A DNA stretch of 64,000 nt from Ceriagrion tenellum (lineage: Eukaryota; Arthropoda; Insecta; Odonata; Coenagrionidae), in contig OY720634.1 in NCBI GenBank assembly GCA_963169105.1, forward strand, positions 156,247,584 to 156,311,583. The letters are read 5' to 3'. Shown in pieces: positions 33,335-43,480 of this stretch (position 1 is the stretch's first letter; each line of letters starts with the position of its first letter). The translations under genes were made by a program, and so were the position numbers. Under the pieces are notes generated by a model. That model had not been told where the DNA came from. It searched no databases and saw only the letters and a program-made list of their open reading frames with translations.

Positions 33335-34520
33335 GTGATTTTAGACGGTTATTTGGGCGTGAGATTTCTTTTATTTTCAATTAATTTTGTATCACTGGTC
33401 GAAGTTTCACTTATCCTTCCCGGTTTTCTGCCTCCGTGCGTGTGGACCAGCTTTGTCCCTCCACTGTCGGTCAGCTATATTCCTTCCCTTTTCTCTCCTT
33501 CACCTGAAGTTCTGCTACAATCAAACTGTTGTCGCTATTTCCGTGGTCTTATTACTTCGTCTTGTATTTCTATGTACCACCGTGCGCCGTGTTTCCCGGT
33601 TTTCGCCTCTCTATCGCCCGGAACGTCCGCTCCCTTTCCTAGATGTTTTGTTCTCTCCAGTTGTTCGATTGTATCGTTTGGCGTCCTTAGTTTCGTATTG
33701 TTAACTGTTTGATATTTTTAAGCGTTTCTAGTTCCGGGGTGTAAATATTTATTTTCCACGAGCGTCTGTAGTTTCTTATTGTTGATCAATGGTTTTGAAT
33801 TTGAATTTAATATTATTTCTGATTTGACTGATTTCCCGTACCTCTGGATAGTCGTTTTGTTACAAAAATGTACACTAATTATCACGCAGAATAAAAAAAC
33901 AGTACTCAAAATATATTTTAAGCGCTGAATCAAATTTATGCTTGTATTTTTTCTGCGGCCGTAACATTGTATGCATAATGTACAAAAGTAACAGACGTTC
34001 CACATGCGATACTTGCGTAAAGCCTCGGTTCTTGCCCCGTACCCCCTCTCGTCACAATTGTCTCCCGTTCCATGGGACCCCTCACCCTGCTTCCGTGAGA
34101 TACGACCGCCTCGACCCCCCCCCCCTCCTACTGCCAACCCGGGCTCGACCTCGTAATGGACCCTTGGCGATGCGCGAGAGCAGAATGCTGATGAAGTCGT
34201 CGCTTAGTGATCCCTCCCCCGCCCCTCCCTTGTCCCCTCTCTTCCTCCTGGACCGCCCCCAGCCCGGACTATCCACCCACAGTCCTTGGGATGAAGAGGC
34301 GACCTTGTTGCGTGCCTCCATTAGTCGGATTCAACCGTCCCCGGAGATTATTTGTCCGAGTTTGTGTGGTTACACCGGCTTGGAAACCTCACGATTCCCT
34401 ATCTTTGGGGAAATTCATCGCTTTTCGAGGGATGGATTCGCACCTCGATCTCCGTTTACAGCTTCGGAAATATCCACCTTTTCATTGATGTGTGGTAGCT
34501 TTCGCGATATTTTTCTGTAG
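33335..34520. other. Segment with two long but unrecognised frames
   Basis: The plus-strand frames 33335-33712 (125 codons, hydrophobic, Ser/Phe/Leu-rich) and 33942-34520 (192 codons, Pro/Ser/Arg-rich) are among the longest in the window. Neither has a motif I recognise. The second lies in a GC-rich island (34020-34480) where open frames also occur on the other strand, so chance frames are likely. The first could encode membrane segments, but its codon composition is that of pyrimidine-rich DNA. Confidence 0.25.
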
Positions 34521-34683
34521 CTGTAGCGAATACCATACTTGAGTTATTATTCAAAATTAAATCTAATGTAGTGAATATGAGGTACATATTGCAACATTAA
34601 TGATGCTAAGAACTTCTTTGGGTGTTAAGGTCTCATTGATGACATAATATAAATGCTGAAGCTTCAACTTTAATTATTTACTA
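34521..34683. other. Spacer
   Basis: AT-rich, nothing recognised. Confidence 0.5.
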
Positions 34684-34760
34684 GCAGGCAGCTAGCCTGC
34701 TCACTCCGTAAGCAGGGGTGTGTACCCGCCCCAGAGCTGTCAGCTCTGGGGCTCTAGGGG
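34684..34760. repeat. Two adjacent perfect palindromes
   Basis: At 34684-34700 GCAGGC and GCCTGC flank five bases. At 34729-34751 CCCCAGAGCTG and CAGCTCTGGGG are perfect 11-base inverted repeats around a single T. Function unknown; RNA hairpins of this kind occur in 3' ends of SINEs and LINEs, but no tail or promoter box accompanies them. Confidence 0.7.
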
Positions 34761-35346
34761 TAAGTGTCCTAGTCTAAAAATAGCTCCTTGGTGAAAATGT
34801 TTTTTTTTCATTCACTGTTCTCCTTTGTTGTTTTTAAAGCCATTTGAATAGGAGAGCACTGTGGGTTTCTTTTGTTTCAACCCATACACTCTTCCACTCT
34901 CCCTTTTGGCCTTTCTCCTTTGTCACTGTGTTTCCCAGCATCTGGTTGTTGCAACCACAACCCAAAAATGATCGATTTCATCTCCAAATAACTTTCACTT
35001 TTGCACGGCTGGTAACCTCACACCCCCTGCCACACGCCCAAGCAGTCGCTCTTTTGGATTCCACATTCAACGCCACAAACCTCACTCTTCTAGCTCAAAA
35101 ATTGACAGAGAAAGAAACAAAACGGATACAGAATGGCTGACACGCTACAAAATTAATAAACATAGATGCCACTCCATGCGCTTAAGATGCCTTCACGACC
35201 AAAAGTTAACTTAGAAAAGTTTTATGTTATGTCGTGGTATGTCCAACTGCCGCCGGAAGAGTTACACGGAAGAAGGGGAAGAAGGGGAGAAGTGGAGGGG
35301 AAGGGAGGGGATAGGAGGGGATAGAGGAAGGGGTGGACGCAAGTAA
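34761..35346. other. Non-coding stretch ending in a purine-rich tract
   Basis: No gene recognised. 35268-35336 is almost pure A/G (GAAGGGGA-like units), the mirror of the pyrimidine-rich 3' region that follows the coding part of the minus-strand PLE, so it may be the 3' UTR of the element at 35347-36830. Confidence 0.5.
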
Positions 35347-35742
35347 TTAGAGCGCTCGGTTGATTCCCGGAAAGAAGAGGACGTCGAGGAGCAGAATGCA
35401 CGCCTGTTCTAAATCTTTAAGATTAATTGGGAGACAGTGGGGGGGAGGGAGGCTAGGATTCCCACGTTCAAACATTTGTCGAACCTTAGGTTGTGGAAGG
35501 AGGCGTGGGTGGGGACAAGGAGAGGCATGCTGAGAGGAGGGGTTACAAGAGGATCTGTGGCCGTTTAATCTGAGATTGAGAGGTGCGGAAGTCAATCCCA
35601 CATAGCATGCATCACAGCTTTCGCATAAAAGGATGTACACCACATTGGGTGTGATGTACGAAATAGGGAAAATTGAGAGGAGGGGAAAGGCGCAGAACCT
35701 GGGAGGGAGGGGTTTATAGATGAGCAGCAACAGGTCTTGCAT
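35347..35742 (-). pseudogene. PLE GIY-YIG endonuclease domain
   Basis: The 131-codon frame holds the GIY-YIG fold in the PLE variant: VVYILLCESCDACYVGLTS (VYI and YVG stand for GIY and YIG), an arginine ten or so residues on, and NGHRSSC. The C-terminal ACILLLDVLFFPGINRAL is typical of the end of this protein family. The domain itself is open, but the upstream RT part is in other frames, so the gene is broken. Confidence 0.7.
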
Positions 35743-36275
35743 CTGGGGCGACCGTAGGGGCTGAGATAAATATTGAAAAGATGAGAGTATTTAGATTTAG
35801 AGAGAGGGTTAGTAGTTTTGAGGATGCTGGAAGGATTGGGGGGGGGGGGGCGTCGGAATTTGAGAGAGGGGCTCTTGGGGAAGATTTTGGTGGTAGTGAC
35901 GTTGTTGGATAGGAGACGAAAAAGGCTTTTGGCGATACGTTTGATGGAATGGACGCCTGGGAAGTGGGTGGTACAGAGGGAGAGGTTGAAGTTGTTAGTA
36001 CTAGGAGTTGAGTTGGAGTGATAGGAATGCTTGAGGATTTTAATCTCAAGGACGAATTTGGGATGACCTCTTCGGCGAAGAGATAGGGTTTGGTGAGGAA
36101 TTTATCAAGGTTGTCGGGATGGTTGCAAATGTGGTGACCCCAAATTGAAAGGGAGTAGGGATGGAAAATTTTGGTATCGAAAGGGGGGAAAGTTTTATAG
36201 TGGAGATATTGCTGCTTGTTGGTAGGTTTGATGTGGTAGAGGTGGTGAATTGGTGGCCAGAGAGAGATATCTATA

Positions 36276-36482
36276 TCAAAATGAGGAATATGAGACGTGG
36301 GAGGAGGAGGCCGAGGAGAATTCATTGAGAGAAGAAATGAAAGAGTTTAAGGAGCCGACGCCATGGGGCCAGAGAAGGAAGATATCATCGATATAGCGCA
36401 GCCAGAGAAGGGGTTGGAGGGGTCGGGAGGACAAGAAGGACTCCTTTATTTGGCCTAGGAATAGGTTGGCATAGTCTGACAT
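36276..36482 (-). pseudogene. PLE reverse transcriptase catalytic fragment
   Basis: Contains WLRYIDDIFLLWPHG, the motif C of Penelope RTs with both aspartates present, preceded by ANLFLGQIKESFL. Motif A lies 220 bases further upstream on the same strand with two aspartates in DSDIMMATID. The intervening motif B is disrupted near 36495. Part of 35347-36830. Confidence 0.75.
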
Positions 36483-36830
36483 GGCTGAATCTGCTGCTCA
36501 TTGCACACCATAAAACTTGGAGGAAATAACGATTATTGAAAGAAAAAACACTGTGGGTGAGAATGAAATGGGAAGAAGTAGTTAGAATGTCAGAGCTAGG
36601 GTTATGGGGAAGAGGGCGGGCGTCAAGGAGAAGAAGCGAAGAGAGGATAAGCCATCACGGTGCGTAATAGAAGAGAAGAGGGATATGACATCTATAGTTG
36701 CCATCATAATGTCGGAGTCAACTGGAAAGGGGGTGGATTTGAGGCATAGGGATGGTAGGTGTCTATAATAGAGAAAGGTAGGAAATAGACGATAAGTTGG
36801 AGATTGTGGTGGGGAGAATTTTTTTTACTG

Positions 36831-37099
36831 GAGCACCGTGTTGAAGTTAGAAAAATTGAGATTAGTAGTCTTTAATAATGAGCGGTGGAGGACGATCAGT
36901 CACTTCGTGTAATTTATTGGAATCTTTTTCACGTTAAATTGTTTAATTGATTGGTAGCCATATTGATCCAAGAATTGACACCTTGTTTATCACGAGAGGA
37001 TAGATTTTAAAGCAATAAGTTCACGTGGATATGTGTGACAAAAGAATCATCTTAGGATCATTTATCATCGTAAATGAAAAGTATAACTTAGTTATTCCA
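36831..37099. other. Non-coding spacer
   Basis: Nothing recognised; the 5' end of the PLE may extend into it. Confidence 0.4.
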
Positions 37100-37104
37100 C
37101 GTAG

Positions 37105-37165
37105 ATTTATTAACAGGACGCCCTAGGTTTCGACGAAGCTCATCATCATCAGGTACAGTATTACA
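37105..37165 (-). ncRNA. Hammerhead-like core, probable PLE terminal fragment
   Basis: Minus strand: CTGATGA (37146-37152), a stem II GATG/CGTC with a five-base loop, GAAA (37128-37131), then CCTAGGGC and GTC (37117-37119). The order fits a hammerhead, but stem I (CTGTAC versus CTGTTA) does not pair, so catalytic folding is doubtful. The string resembles the PLE arm motif at 17301-17352. Confidence 0.3.
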
Positions 37166-37815
37166 AGAAGACATAGAATATATAGTCACACAATGTACAC
37201 ACATATAGTAGTCATTTTTACGGCTGTTTCATATTTTTACGGATCATGGCTTTGTTAGGACTCCAGAAACGAAGGTTAGGCTACCTCATACAAGAAGTTT
37301 AGAAGGCAAATCAATCGATAATATGAGAAGGCTTGGAAGAAGTGGGTCTAATGCTGCTGCGTTGATGTCAACGAAAGCACGAAGAACAGGAATACAGAAA
37401 AATCATATAAACTTGTGAAAAAAACACTTCAGAACGGAAATATACTGTTAGAAGGTGAAGACATTGAAGGGAAGATCAGATGAAAGACTAGATGGAAGTA
37501 GATGAAATCCATGCATCGGAAATCTCTACAAAGGGCCGACCTCGCAGGAAGAAAAGTCTCTGAAAGACGAGAGTGTGGTTAATGAGGAAGACTGGGGCCC
37601 ACACTTATAGAGGAGTGAATTAAATTGAGCAGTAAAAGATGTAAAAAAAAACCATGAACCTAGAGCAGACAACATCAACGGAACAATCGTCAAAGCGCTC
37701 GGGAGTAAAGCCGAGGCCAACCTGTACGAAATGATCAAAGATAGCTACCAAAGTGAAAGACATTCTGAGGACTTTCAATGGAGTATTATTATTTCAATAC
37801 AGAAAATAACAAGGA

Positions 37816-37865
37816 CTGAGAAGTGTGAGATCATCTCCCGCCGGCGATGATCTCACATTTCTCAG
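37816..37865. repeat. Long hairpin at the left insertion boundary
   Basis: CTGAGAAGTGTGAGATCATC (37816-37835) and its near-perfect reverse complement (37846-37865) face each other across ten bases, with 19 of 20 pairs. The left arm is LINE coding sequence (it reads EKCE, as expected in RTE elements before N-Y-R), so the right arm looks like a flipped copy of host sequence made at the insertion boundary. Confidence 0.8.
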
Positions 37866-38090
37866 GCCGCGTGTCCCGGGTTTGGATTCATACCAATGAC
37901 GAACCAAGTATGCTCCCACTGGACCAGTTAGTGGTGCAACCCCCTTGTGTACACTTGGCAGTTTCCCCGGAAACGGAACCGCTGCCAATCATCAGTGTGT
38001 ACCCTTAGGACGACGAAAGTGTTTTGGATCTCGCCCCCAATGGGGCCAATGTCCCCAAACCTCAGAATGTTTTTGAACTCGGACACCCAT
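37866..38090 (-). mobile_element. Possible decayed tRNA-like SINE head
   Basis: On the minus strand TCCAGTGGGAGCATAC (about 37905-37921) and GGTATGAATCCAAACCCGGG (about 37875-37894) resemble a tRNA A-box region and B box in order. The B box is imperfect and no body or tail can be defined. Low confidence. Confidence 0.3.
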
Positions 38091-38099
38091 TGTGCTCTT

Positions 38100-38660
38100 G
38101 AACTCGGGAAGTGACGTGAATTTGTTGCAAGCTTTGAATAGCCTGATGCACTGGCGTGTGTTCGTCAAACGGAAACCAGTGTGCGCTTTCCATAGTTACC
38201 TAATCCCTAAATCATCTGATGGTTATAAGCTAATCCATGACCTGTCCCCGTGGACAAGGTTTTAAAGGAAACCAAAATTTATGTTAAAGAATGCAGCGCA
38301 AGTGGTGACCCTTATCCCAGAAGGCTCTTTTTTGTGCAAATTAGACTTACAAGATACCTTGTTTCAAAATGACATTTATCTCGTGCATCAAAAGTACTTT
38401 GGTGTCCTCGCGCTGGTGTCCTATTGCCAAGAATGGTATACCAACGATTCAAAACCTCTCTGATACCTTACCTTGATAATTGGCTGGTAGTGTTAAACTA
38501 TAATTTCCGTCAAAGCCAGCAACGAAAAAGTAGAATTTTCGCTTTTCTTGAGGACGAGCTAGGAATAGCACTGCATAGAAATAAGTGCTTGCTCGTGCCA
38601 GGACAACAACTGATATATTTAGGAGTACTGATCAAGACAGTGGACAGCACTCTCTGACGG
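38100..38660 (+). pseudogene. DIRS-like reverse transcriptase fragment
   Basis: The plus strand reads VKRKPVCAFHSYLIPKSSDG and YKLIHDLSP (38160-38245), then NAAQVVTLIPEGSFLCKLDLQD (motif A with its aspartate, 38287-38350), and after frameshifts IPYLDNWLVVLNY (motif C, 38460-38500), DELGIALHRNKCLLVPGQQL and LGVLIKTVDSTL. This order and the wording around LVPGQ-IYLGV fit the RTs of DIRS-type tyrosine-recombinase retroelements better than gypsy or LINEs. The catalytic Y-L-D-D is Y-L-D-N. Motif B is missing. No recombinase was found. It lies inside the RTE-like LINE. Confidence 0.6.
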
Positions 38661-39119
38661 ACACCGTCAGCATGCAGTCGACGAATCCGGCAATTAGTAT
38701 AATCTTCAGGCTCCGTTCCCTAGGCATCGCCAAATTTGGTGGTAACCTGTCGTTGGTGCGTTATATTTGAAATCTCCCATACTTCTTGTTTTATTATGTT
38801 TACGAACGCAACACTGTATAGCTCAAGAGATATTGGAACGAAAGATTATTTCTACAAGCACGGCACTGTGAAACCTTCAGAGTACGATACGTGGGCTAAG
38901 CTGACGCCACACCATTCCAATGAGCCTTGGTGTGCTGATAACTAGACTTAGAAGTGATTGAAATACAAGACCACCAAATTCCGATCAATTTCGCTGAGGG
39001 TTTTTCTGCCCTTAAAGGCAGGATTGTGCTGACAGAATAATACATACATACATACCAATCACGCCGTTCCCTTCCAAGGTAGGCACAGTCACCAAGTATC
39101 TCTCATAAATACATATTTT
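38661..39119. repeat. Unidentified segment with (ATAC)n-like tail
   Basis: 38940-39055 ends in a hairpin-forming CTGCCCTTAAAGGCAG followed by a CATACATACATAC repeat at about 39040-39055, which looks like the 3' end of a retroposon. No coding region recognised. Confidence 0.35.
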
Positions 39120-39945
39120 TACACCTAACTCCGCTTCAGTTATTTCCTCCATACTGACCTATCCTTGCAAACCTCTTTTGCTTCATTTACCCCCATACAC
39201 AGCTACTAATATTCTTCCTCCTAAGAATTTCCTCAACCTCATTCAACGACAACTTTCTCGGCCTACGTCTACCTCTCGCACCATTCATTTCACTCTTATA
39301 TATCTGTTTCGTTATTTGACTCTCATCCATTCTCTCAACATGGCCAAACCAACGAAGCACACTCCTTCCATGTGTGTCCATCATCGGAGCATCTAACCTA
39401 CATTCCTGGCTCTATCCATCTTACTTTTGCCGCAAACAATCCTCAGATAACTCATATCCACGGCGTTTAGTCTACTCTTATGTCTATTCTAACATACCCA
39501 TGTTTCACTACCATACAACAAAGTGGGAAGAAGTACACTTTTGTACACGGCAATTTTCGCTTCCTTAAACAGGCACTCATTGCTTGATATGCTCCACATG
39601 CTATCTACTACTTTTCTTACAGCATTCGCACATCTCTTTATCTCCTCAACTATCCGTCCATCTTTCGTAAACATCCAACCTAAGTACACACAATCATCCA
39701 CTTGTTCAATCACTTCATCATTCTCCCTCAACATACAGTTATTCTCCCCATTCTCATTATCAAAATCTACTACTTTAGTCATGCACCCATTTGCCCTCAA
39801 TTCTGTTCTCTCTGTTGATTCACAAAACTTATGTAGGAGCTTCTGTTATCCCTGTTGGTTCTCTGAGATCAAAACAGCATCATCCGCATATAGTAGAACT
39901 CTCATATTTGCATTTCCAATCAAAACACCGTCAGAATAATGTTCC
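39120..39945 (-). mobile_element. RTE/BovB-like LINE fragment, C-terminal half of RT region
   Basis: Reading down the minus strand: MRVLLYADDAVLISEN (39905-39860, catalytic ADD present), VDDCVYLGWMFTKDG (39695-39650), YKSVLLPTLLYGSETW (39545-39500), MSYLRIVCGKSKMDRARN (39465-39410), then VLRWFGHVERMDESQITK and YKSEMNGARGRRRPR (39360-39270). This is the palm-end and the region downstream of the RT in LINEs. Two frameshifts separate the blocks. It is 5'-truncated near 39945. It is inserted in the composite that splits the RTE-like LINE, in opposite orientation, and its sequence is a different subfamily. Confidence 0.8.
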
Positions 39946-40257
39946 AGAGTTTTCAGCTATTGTATTGAACTTAGACAACATGGCGGTACTGCAATCGGTA
40001 CGAAAGGGATCTATTCTCTTGTTTTCTGAACCCATGTGTTGCGAAATGTTTTTAAGAATAATAAAGAATTCGACACGTCTGGCGTCCTGAATATTCATGC
40101 CAACGGCAGCAAATCTTGCTAACCGTCCATTCGCGGGCCTTACTCCCGTTACTATATGCCTAGGTCAACCATATTGGCCATCGGAAGGGTATTTAAGCGC
40201 GTTTGTGTGGGACCAAGGCGGTTGAGTTGGAGGGAGACCTCTGCTGTGCCCAGTCTC
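39946..40257. other. Unidentified part of the composite insertion
   Basis: Plus-strand sequence with GGGTATTTAAGCGC (TATA-like, near 40187) and GGAGACCTCTGCTGTGCCC just before LINE homology resumes. It may be a piece of an LTR or other repeat. No protein motif. Confidence 0.35.
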
Positions 40258-41120
40258 TCGGAAAACCATTTTGGATTTAGGATGAGCAGAGGACCCTGGA
40301 CGCCCGTTCTCTGCCTGAAAGTAATAGTAGAGAAAACATACATGTGGGCAATTTGTATGTCGCATTCGCGGCCCTGCGAAGAGCCATCGACAATGTTGAG
40401 TAAAAAGGTTTGTAGGCTACTGGAAAACCTCCTAATGATTTACAGCGAAAGATGAATAGACTTCAAACTAAAACAGAAGCGGTTGACCACAATGAGTTTG
40501 GAAAATGTGACATGGAGGACAAATAAAAGGTAAGATTACCAAAGGAGTAAAGCAAATTTGCCATCTCACACTTTTGCTGTTCAACATGTACTTGGAATTG
40601 GCAATAAGAGAAGCAGTAGAAATTGGAGAAAAAGGAATTAAGATTAACGGAGAAAATATGAACATTCTCCAGACATTTGAAGACGTAGAAGGAAATTGCA
40701 ATATAACAGTCTTAGTTGTAAAGTTCTCCTGGAACGCGGCTTAAAAAAGAAATAATGTGGAAACTAAAATCCTAATATGCGAAACAGAAAAGATGAAGGC
40801 AAAAGTCATACTGAGAGGGGAGAAATTACAGCTAGAGGATTACTTCACCTATCTCGGAGGTACCATCACTTGGGACGGAAGAAGTCCAACGGCCATCAGG
40901 CGAAGAATAGCCTAAGGCGTTCAAAGAAGATAGGAACACTAATTGGATAAAGTATGTGTAAATATTCGTTGTATGGAACGTGGCACTCTACGGATCGGAA
41001 ACAAGGGCCATTGTAAAAGCTGACCAGAAAAGACTAAAGCTTTCGAAACCTGGTGCTGGAGGAGGATACTGAAGAGGAAATGGACGGACAAAATAAGAAA
41101 TGATGAAGTGTACAGAAGAG

Positions 41121-41370
41121 CTACATCTAAATAATACCCTGCGAGCCGGCGCATGTGTGGTAGGGGGTCTTAGGTAAACAGCCATGTAAAGATAAGGTTT
41201 TTGGGACGAAGAAGGGTGGAATGTATTATAGGAGTGTATTTAGTGGAGCTCAATTTTTACTGTGGTCACTTATTGTGCGCGGAAAGAACGAGTTTTTGTA
41301 CCTATCTGTTCGGCAGTGTATCTCTCTAATTTTATCGCATCTGTCAGACCTAGAGATGTAGTGAGATTAT
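41121..41370 (-). mobile_element. 5'-truncated CR1/L2-like LINE copy inserted in the RTE-like LINE
   Basis: On the minus strand this 250-base piece starts near 41370 and ends with GGCTCGCAGGGTATTATTTAG+ATGTAG at 41121. Bases 41218-41365 match 11785-11940, the C-terminal end of the LINE at 11759-12925. The piece is flanked by the direct repeat AAGAG (41116-41120 and 41371-41375), a plausible target-site duplication, and interrupts the RTE protein between VYRRA and EERTIW. This links the (GATGTA)n-type 3' end to the CR1/L2-like RT family. Confidence 0.75.
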
Positions 41371-41640
41371 AAGAGGAAAGGACCATATGGAACTCAATAT
41401 ATAACAAAAGAATCATAGGGACTGGGCACATTTTGAGACACCATGGGTTTTTGAAGATCATAATCGAAGGTAAAATAGAGGAAAATGACCCCAGAGGAAG
41501 ATCCGGGACTGAATTAAGAGTGCATGGGAAGAGCTACCTGGAAATAAAGGCACTAGTATTTGATAGGGGAGGGTGAAGGCTGTAGTTACCAATCCTAGGA
41601 TTGAACCAATGAATGGTGATAGCTTTGGTAATGGGCTAGT

Positions 41641-41931
41641 TTAAAAAAAATTTATAGTTCCTAATATCTCATTTAGAATATGAGAAAAGTTCCTCCACTG
41701 ATCGGAAGAATCCATGAATCTTGCGATTTACTATTTCATTCTGAGATTCTTTTTTGAGTACTTATTTATAGAATTAGAAAAGGAATCAGTCTATCAGGAT
41801 GCTAAGTTCTTTTGTGCAGTGCATTATAAGTGAACTATTACCACGCATGTTTGATCTTTCTTTCTCTAATCTTCTATCTATCTTTATTGTCTGATATGTG
41901 ATAATGTTGGCCTAAAATGGTTACTTTATGA
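41641..41931. other. AT-rich spacer
   Basis: Nothing recognised. Confidence 0.5.
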
Positions 41932-43009
<1,078 letters not shown>

Positions 43010-43480
43010 TTAAAATGTTTTCTTTCTCGACACGAATTTGCTCTTAAACAGTTGTCTTGACCAATTCAATAGCGTTCGTCGGCGAAATGCGTGGCTTTTA
43101 TAGTGCGAGGAGAAAGACATGTGCTGGAATGGAGGACAGCCGTAGAGATGGACATGGAGATATGAGCAGAGCGTGTGGGGGAGTATTAGGGATGGGGGTG
43201 GAATAGTAAGGGATGGAAAGCATCCCTCGTCGGGTGTCGTTGGAGAAGGAGAGCGGAGTAGGGCGAGTTGAGACGTTAGCATCGGCGGAAGAGTGATCGG
43301 GTGCGCGGGACAATGGCGGTCCAGCCACCCCGGAGGTCACCAGCGAGTGAGAGACGTGGAGGGTCCATTCCGAGGAGGCGCACACGAACGAGATAACGCC
43401 TCACTCTCTCTTCCTTGCGACGCAACGTCTTAGCTATCTAGCTTTCCCCCCCCCCTCCCGCCTCTATTGATCTCGATTTT
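43010..43480. other. GC-richer island, no gene recognised
   Basis: Two overlapping minus-strand frames (43010-43282 and 43098-43385, Pro/Ser-rich) without known motifs. CpG-rich around 43230-43330 and a C run near 43446. Possibly a promoter or 5' exon; unproven. Confidence 0.25.

Larger units (their letters stand above)
35347..36830 (-). mobile_element. Penelope-like element with reverse transcriptase and GIY-YIG domains, degenerate
   Basis: Reading from 36830 down on the minus strand: MATIDVISLFSSIT (catalytic motif A, near 36705-36665), FSFNNRYFLQVYGV (36545-36505), ANLFLGQIKESFL, WLRYIDDIFLLWPHG (catalytic motif C with IDD, near 36405-36360), then a DVDISL-like string where the PLE thumb begins (36275-36250). 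The linker is at 36240-35760. The GIY-YIG end is NVVYILLCESCD, CYVGLTSAPLNLRLNGHRSSC (35635-35560), finishing with LDVLFFPGINRAL. Frames change at least three times. This is the only PLE here that keeps part of the RT. Its sequence differs from the two inverted-arm PLEs, so it is another subfamily. Confidence 0.8.
37260..41640 (+). mobile_element. RTE-like LINE split by two later insertions
   Basis: Three plus-strand pieces of one RTE-type reverse transcriptase lie in order. 37260-37829 has NHEPRADNINGTIVKALG, then YEMIKDSYQ and WSIIISIQK. 40258-41115 has ENHFGFRMSRG, CLKVIVEKT, AIDNVE, then FNMYLELAIREAVEIGEKG, DYFTYLGGTITWDGRS and ETWCWRRILKRKWTDKIRNDEV. 41371-41640 has EERTIWNSI, IGTGHILRHHGFLKIIIEGK, PRGRSGTE. 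The first gap (37830-40257) holds DIRS-like and other LINE material, and the second (41121-41370) a CR1-like copy. The catalytic box is destroyed (LQTFED where F-A-D-D is expected). The last two pieces resemble the protein at 56418-57359. Confidence 0.75.
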
